NCBI GenBank assembly: GCA_964035775.1
Contig: OZ038315.1
Location: forward strand, 6,464,152-6,528,151
Source: Osedax frankpressi
Lineage: Eukaryota > Annelida > Polychaeta > Sabellida > Siboglinidae
DNA: 64,000 nt
Direction: 5' to 3'
Shown: positions 57,335 to 64,000 of the stretch, in pieces
Position numbering within the stretch: the first letter of the stretch is position 1
Layout of the letters: each line of letters starts with the position of its first letter
Position numbers and translations under genes: made by a program
The notes under the pieces: generated by a model
Databases searched by the model: none
What the model was told of the DNA's origin: nothing
What the model saw: the letters and a program-made list of their open reading frames with translations, nothing else

Positions 57335-60300
57335 AACTCTAATGTGAGGACTGACTGACAACTCTAATGTGAGGACTGACTGACAACTCTAATGTGAGGA
57401 CTGACTGACTGACAACTCTAATGTGAGGACTGACTGACAACTCTAATGTGAGGACTGACTGACAACTCTAATGTGAGGACTGACTGACTGACAACTCTAA
57501 TGTGAGGACTGACTGACTGACAACTCTAATGTAAGGACTGACTGACTGACAACTCTAATGTGAGGACTGACTGACTGACAACTCTAATGTGAGGACTGAC
57601 TGACTGACAACTCTAATGTGAGGACTGACTGACAACTCTAATGTGAGGACTGACTGACTGACAACTCTAATGTGAGGACTGACTGACTGACAACTCTAAT
57701 GTGAGGACTGACTGACAACTCTAATGTGAGGACTGACTGACTGACAACTCTAATGTGAGGACTGACTGACAACTCTAATGTGAGGACTGACTGACAACTC
57801 TAATGTGAGGACTGACTGACAACTCTAATGTGAGGACTGACTGACTGACAACTCTAATGTGAGGACTGACTGACAACTCTAATGTGAGGACTGACTGACA
57901 ACTCTAATGTGAGGACTGACTGACTGACAACTCTAATGTGAGGACTGACTGACTGACAACTCTAATGTGAGGACTGACTGACAACTCTAATGTAAGGACT
58001 GACTGACTGACAACTCTAATGTAAGGACTGACTGACAACTCTAATGTGAGGACTGACTGACAACTCTAATGTGAGGACTGACTGACAACTCTAATGTAAG
58101 GACTGACTGACTGACAACTCTAATGTGAGGACTGACTGACAACTCTAATGTGAGGACTGACTGACAACTCTAATGTGAGGACTGACTGACTGACAACTCT
58201 AATGTGAGGACTGACTGACAACTCTAATGTGAGGACTGACTGACTGACAACTCTAATGTGAGGACTGACTGACTGACAACTCTAATGTGAGGACTGACTG
58301 ACAACTCTAATGTGAGGACTGACTGACAACTCTAATGTGAGGACTGACTGACTGACAACTCTAATGTGAGGACTGACTGACAACTCTAATGTAAGGACTG
58401 ACTGACTGACAACTCTAATGTGAGGACTGACTGACAACTCTAATGTGAGGACTGACTGACAACTCTAATGTGAGGACTGACTGACTGACAACTCTAATGT
58501 GAGGACTGACTGACTGACAACTCTAATGTGAGGACTGACTGACAACTCTAATGTGAGGACTGACTGACTGACAACTCTAATGTGAGGACTGACTGACAAC
58601 TCTAATGTGAGGACTGACTGACAACTCTAATGTGAGGACTGACTGACAACTCTAATGTGAGGACTGACTGACTGACAACTCTAATGTGAGGACTGACTGA
58701 CAACTCTAATGTGAGGACTGACTGACAACTCTAATGTGAGGACTGACTGACTGACAACTCTAATGTGAGGACTGACTGACTGACAACTCTATTGTGAGGA
58801 CTGACTGACTGACAACTCTAATGTGAGGACTGACTGACAACTCTAATGTGAGGACTGACTGACTGACAACTCTAATGTGAGGACTGACTGACTGACAACT
58901 CTAATGTGAGGACTGACTGACAACTCTAATGTGAGGACTGACTGACTGACAACTCTAATGTGAGGACTGACTGACAACTCTAATGTGAGGACTGACTGAC
59001 AACTCTAATGTGAGGACTGACTGACTGACAACTCTAATGTGAGGACTGACTGACAACTCTAATGTGAGGACTGACTGACAACTCTAATGTGAGGACTGAC
59101 TGACTGACAACTCTAATGTGAGGACTGACTGACTGACAACTCTAATGTAAGGACTGACTGACTGACAACTCTAATGTGAAGACTGACTGACTGACAACTC
59201 TAATGTGAGGACTGACTGACTGACAACTCTAATGTGAGGACTGACTGACAACTCTAATGTGAGGACTGACTGACTGACAACTCTAATGTGAGGACTGACT
59301 GACTGACAACTCTAATGTGAGGACTGACTGACAACTCTAATGTGAGGAATGACTGACTGACATCTCTAATGTGAGGACTGACTGACAACTCTAATGTGAG
59401 GACTGACTGACTGACAACTCTAATGTAAGGACTGACTGACTGACAACTCTAATGTGAGGACTGACTGACTGACAACTCTAATGTGAGGACTGACTGACTG
59501 ACAACTCTAATGTGAGGACTGACTGACAACTCTAATGTGAGGACTGACTGACTGACAACTCTAATGTGAGGACTGACTGACTGACAACTCTAATGTGAGG
59601 ACTGACTGACTGACAACTCTAATGTGAGGACTGACTGACAACTCTAATGTGAGGACTGACTGACAACTCTAATGTGAGGACTGACTGACTGACAACTCTA
59701 ATGTGAGGACTGACTGACTGACAACTCTAATGTGAGGACTGACTGACTGACAACTCTAATGTGAGGACTGACTGACTGACAACTCTAATGTGAGGACTGA
59801 CTGACTGACAACTCTAATGTGAGGACTGACTGACAACTCTAATGTGAGGACTGACTGACTGACAACTCTAATGTGAGGACTGACTGACTGACAACTCTAA
59901 TGTGAGGACTGACTGACAACTCTAATGTGAGGACTGACTGACAACTCTAATGTGAGGACTGACTGACAACTCTAATGTGAGGACTGACTGACAACTCTAA
60001 TGTGAGGACTGACTGACTGACAACTCTAATGTGAGGACTGACTGACAACTCTAATGTGAGGACTGACTGACTGACAACTCTAATGTGAGGACTGACTGAC
60101 AACTCTAATGTGAGGACTGACTGACTGACAACTCTAATGTGAGGACTGACTGACAACTCTAATGTGAGGACTGACTGACAACTCTAATGTGAGGACTGAC
60201 TGACAACTCTAATGTGAGGACTGACTGACTGACAACTCTAATGTGAGGACTGACTGACTGACAACTCTAATGTGAGGACTGACTGACTGACAACTCTATT

Positions 60301-63300
60301 GTGAGGACTGACTGACAACTCTAATGTGAGGACTGACTGACTGACAACTCTAATGTGAGGACTGACTGACTGACAACTCTAATGTGAGGACTGACTGACA
60401 ACTCTAATGTGAGGACTGACTGACTGACAACTCTAATGTGAGGACTGACTGACTGACAACTCTAATGTGAGGACTGACTGACAACTCTAATGTGAGGACT
60501 GACTGACTGACAACTCTAATGTGAAGACTGACTGACAACTCTAATGTGAGGACTGACTGACAACTCTAATGTGAGGACTGACTGACTGACAACTCTAATG
60601 TGAGGACTGACTGACAACTCTAATGTGAGGACTGACTGACAACTCTAATGTGAGGACTGACTGACTGACAACTCTAATGTGAGGACTGACTGACTGACAA
60701 CTCTAATGTGAGGACTGACTGACTGACAACTCTAATGTGAGGACTGACTGACTGACAACTCTAATGTGAGGACTGACTGACTGACAACTCTAATGTGAGG
60801 ACTGACTGACAACTCTAATGTAAGGACTGACTGACTGATAACTCTAATGTGAGGACTGACTGACTGACAACTCTAATGTGAAGACTGACTGACTGACAAC
60901 TCTAATGTGAGGACTGACTGACAACTCTAATGTGAGGACTGACTGACAACTCTAATGTGAGGACTGACTGACTGACAACTCTAATGTGAGGACTGACTGA
61001 CAACTCTAATGTGAGGACTGACTGACTGACAACTCTAATGTGAGGACTGACTGACTGACAACTCTAATGTGAGGACTGACTGACTGACAACTCTAATGTG
61101 AGGACTGACTGACAACTCTAATGTGAGGACTGACTGACTGACAACTCTAATGTGAGGACTGACTGACAACTCTAATGTGAGGACTAACTGACTGACAACT
61201 CTAATGTGAGGACTGACTGACTGACAACTCTAATGTGAGGACTGACTGACAACTCTAATGTGAGGACTGACTGACAACTCTAATGTGAGGACTGACTGAC
61301 AACTCTAATGTGAGGACTGACTGACTGACAACTCTAATGTGAGGACTGACTGACTGACAACTCTAATGTGAGGACTGACTGACAACTCTAATGTGAGGAC
61401 TGACTGACTGACAACTCTAATGTGAGGACTGACTGACAACTCTAATGTGAGGACTGACTGACAACTCTAATGTGAGGACTGACTGACAACTCTAATGTGA
61501 GGACTGACTGACTGACAACTCTAATGTGATGACTGACTGACTGACAACTCTAATGTGAGGACTGACTGACTGACAACTCTAATGTGAGGACTGACTGACT
61601 GACAACTCTAATGTGAGGACTGACTGACTGACAACTCTAATGTGAGGACTGACTGACAACTCTAATGTGAGGACTGACTGACAACTCTAATGTGAGGACT
61701 GACTGACTGACAACTCTAATGTGAGGACTGACTGACTGACAACTCTAATGTGAGGACTGACTGACTGACAACTCTAATGTGAGGACTGACTGACAACTCT
61801 AATGTGAGGACTGACTGACTGACAACTCTAATGTGAGGACTGACTGACTGACAACTCTAATGTGAGGACTGACTGACAACTCTAATGTGAGGACTGACTG
61901 ACAACTCTAATGTGAGGACTGACTGACAACTCTAATGTGAGGACTGACTGACTGACAACTCTAATGTGAGGACTGACTGACAACTCTAATGTGAGGACTG
62001 ACTGACAACTCTAATGTGAGGACTGACTGACTGACAACTCTAATGTGAGGACTGACTGACAACTCTAATGTGAGGACTGACTGACAACTCTAATGTGAGG
62101 ACTGACTGACAACTCTAATGTGAGGACTGACTGACAACTCTAATGTGAGGACTGACTGACAACTCTAATGTGAGGACTGACTGACTGACAACTCTAATGT
62201 GAGGACTGACTGACAACTCTAATGTGAGGACTGACTGACTGACAACTCTAATGTGAGGACTGACTGACTGACAACTCTAATGTGAGGACTGACTGACAAC
62301 TCTAATGTGAGGACTGACTGACAACTCTAATGTGAGGACTGACTGACAACTCTAATGTGAGGACTGACTGACTGACAACTCTAATGTGAGGACTGACTGA
62401 CAACTCTAATGTGAGGACTGACTGACTGACAACTCTAATGTGAGGACTGACTGACAACTCTAATGTGAGGACTGACTGACTGACAACTCTAATGTGAGGA
62501 CTGACTGACAACTCTAATGTGAGGACTGACTGACAACTCTAATGTGAGGACTGACTGACAACTCTAATGTGAGGACTGACTGACTGACAACTCTAATGTG
62601 AGGACTGACTGACTGACAACTCTAATGTGAGGACTGACTGACTGACAACTCTAATGTGAGGACTGACTGACAACTCTAATGTGAGGACTGACTGACTGAC
62701 AACTCTAATGTGAGGACTGACTGACTGACAACTCTAATGTGAGGACTGACTGACAACTCTAATGTGAGGACTGACTGACTGACAACTCTAATGTGAGGAC
62801 TGACTGACTGACAACTCTAATGTGAGGACTGACTGACAACTCTAATGTGAGGACTGACTGACTGACAACTCTAATGTGAAGACTGACTGACAACTCTAAT
62901 GTGAGGACTGACTGACAACTCTAATGTGAGGACTGACTGACTGACAACTCTAATGTGAGGACTGACTGACAACTCTAATGTGAGGACTGACTGACAACTC
63001 TAATGTGAGGACTGACTGACTGACAACTCTAATGTGAGGACTGACTGACTGACAACTCTAATGTGAGGACTGACTGACTGACAACTCTAATGTGAGGACT
63101 GACTGACTGACAACTCTAATGTGAGGACTGACTGACTGACAACTCTAATGTGAGGACTGACTGACAACTCTAATGTAAGGACTGACTGACTGATAACTCT
63201 AATGTGAGGACTGACTGACTGACAACTCTAATGTGAAGACTGACTGACTGACAACTCTAATGTGAGGACTGACTGACAACTCTAATGTGAGGACTGACTG

Positions 63301-64000
63301 ACTGACAACTCTAATGTGAGGACTGACTGACAACTCTAATGTGAGGACTGACTGACTGACAACTCTAATGTGAGGACTGACTGACTGACAACTCTAATGT
63401 GAGGACTGACTGACAACTCTAATGTGAGGACTGACTGATAACTCTAATGTGAGGACTGACTGACAACTCTAATGTGATGACTGACTGACTGACAACTCTA
63501 ATGTGAGGACTGACTGACTGACAACTCTAATGTGAGGACTGACTGACTGACAACTCTAATGTGAGGACTGACTGACTGACAACTCTAATGTGAGGACTGA
63601 CTGACAACTCTAATGTGAGGACTAACTGACTGACAACTCTAATGTGAGGACTGACTGACAACTCTAATGTGAGGACTGACTGACTGACAACTCTAATGTG
63701 AGGACTGACTGACTGACAACTCTAATGTGAGGACTGACTGACAACTCTAATGTGAGGACTGACTGACAACTCTAATGTGAGGACTGACTGACAACTCTAA
63801 TGTGAGGACTGACTGACTGACAACTCTAATGTGAGGACTGACTGACAACTCTAATGTGAAGACTGACTGACAACTCTAATGTGAGGACTGACTGACAACT
63901 CTAATGTGAGGACTGACTGACAACTCTAATGTGAGGACTGACTGACTGACAACTCTAATGTGAGGACTGACTGACTGACAACTCTAATGTGAGGACTGAC
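57335..64000 (+). repeat. Rest of array with no large block found by eye
   Basis: This is ordinary S/L mixture with few base variants: scattered GTAAGG (for example 57,531, 57,991, 58,021, 58,098, 58,391), two ATTGTG (58791 and 60298), a CATCTCT near 59,361 and a GTGATG near 61,528. The two ATTGTG units share only their immediate left neighbours. There are no genes or unique sequence. Longer duplications may exist but could not be followed without marker variants. Confidence 0.8.

Larger units (their letters stand above)
1..64000 (+). repeat. Satellite array of 25/29/33-bp units filling the window
   Basis: Every line of the window is made of the same unit: the core CAACTCTAATGTGAGGA followed by two, three or rarely four CTGA tetranucleotides, giving units of 25 bp (S), 29 bp (L) or 33 bp (XL). 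S and L are both very common and are intermixed. All copies face the same way and no unique DNA, mobile element or inversion interrupts them. The window starts and ends inside the array, so its true length is unknown. Units differ from consensus by scattered single-base changes, most often G to A in GTGAGG (GTAAGG, GTGAAG), AATGT to AATAT, or CAACT to TAACT. The unit has no CpG. I do not recognise the family by name. Size and purity fit a eukaryotic heterochromatic satellite; a function cannot be inferred. Confidence 0.98.

Noticed and set aside
58740-60320. 1.5-kb duplication marked by ATTGTG at 58791 and 60298
   Set aside because: Only the immediate left neighbours agree at +1507. The next unit to the right differs (29 against 25 bp), so the variant alone does not show a block copy.
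588-62511. About 37 minus-strand open frames of 62-102 codons with an 18-residue repeat
   Set aside because: All begin at TTG rather than ATG, end at the stop built into the unit, have the same low-complexity sequence, and appear only where unit lengths alternate. There is no promoter, unique coding sequence or codon-level conservation distinct from the repeat.
1-64000. CRISPR array
   Set aside because: The repeat length of 25-33 bp is in the range, but there are no unique spacers: everything between cores is CTGA. No cas genes or leader are present.
1-64000. Telomeric repeat array
   Set aside because: The unit does not contain a canonical telomere motif such as TTAGGG. GTTAGG appears only as a rare point variant of GTGAGG.
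1-64000. Transposon, LTR element or other insertion in the array
   Set aside because: No line departs from the unit; there are no terminal repeats, target-site duplications or coding remnants.
1-64000. Hairpin or palindrome within the core as a protein-binding site
   Set aside because: CTCTAATGTGAG can pair only three bases on each side (CTC/GAG), which is too weak to claim a structure or an operator.
1-64000. Assembly artefact explaining the whole window
   Set aside because: Graded differences between copies (single-unit indels, private base variants) and a mixed unit order argue for real sequence. Individual near-identical pairs such as the 490-bp one could still be assembly duplications.

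Overview
The whole 64,000-base window is one uninterrupted tandem-repeat (satellite/minisatellite) array. I see no gene, RNA gene, transposon or other unique sequence in it. The unit has a 17-base core, CAACTCTAATGTGAGGA, followed by a short run of CTGA. Two CTGA give a 25-bp unit (called S here), three give 29 bp (L), and four, rarely, give 33 bp (XL). All copies lie in the same direction, the array runs off both ends, and there are roughly 2,400 units. The consensus is about 44% GC and contains no CpG. Tens of kilobases of such DNA without a gene point to a eukaryotic nuclear genome in a long-read assembly, probably a heterochromatic, pericentromeric or subtelomeric block. The species and chromosomal position cannot be told from the sequence.

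The information in the window lies in the order of S, L and XL units and in rare base variants carried by single units. Tracking these markers by eye shows that much of the array is built from larger segmental duplications. Left part (1-16 kb): a three-copy 0.35-0.38 kb block near 0.9-1.9 kb, a 0.37/0.395 kb tandem pair near 3.6-4.4 kb, and a 1.2-kb block at 8.1-9.3 kb repeated at 12.0-13.2 kb. Centre (16-26 kb): a three-copy cassette at 16.3-17.3 kb, then a 4.1-kb block in tandem (17.6-21.7 and 21.7-26.2 kb), the second copy carrying about 0.4 kb extra. From 27 to 38 kb: a 3.26-kb tandem duplication marked by two kinds of XL-containing cassette. From 40 to 46 kb: an 801-bp tandem pair and a 1.23/1.26-kb tandem pair. 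From 46.8 to 50 kb: a patch rich in a local linker variant. From 51.7 to 57.3 kb: a 490-bp tandem pair, a three-copy block of 1.1-1.3 kb, and a 0.69-kb segment shared with 37.3 kb, 18.4 kb away. From 57.3 kb to the end I found no large block by eye.

The open reading frames in this window are a by-product of the repeat. They lie on the minus strand, begin at TTG, end at the one TAG present in each unit, and persist only where S and L alternate (25+29 = 54 bp = 18 codons). I do not call them genes. I found no undescribed gene system; the notable biology is the layered higher-order structure and the CTGA length alphabet of the satellite.
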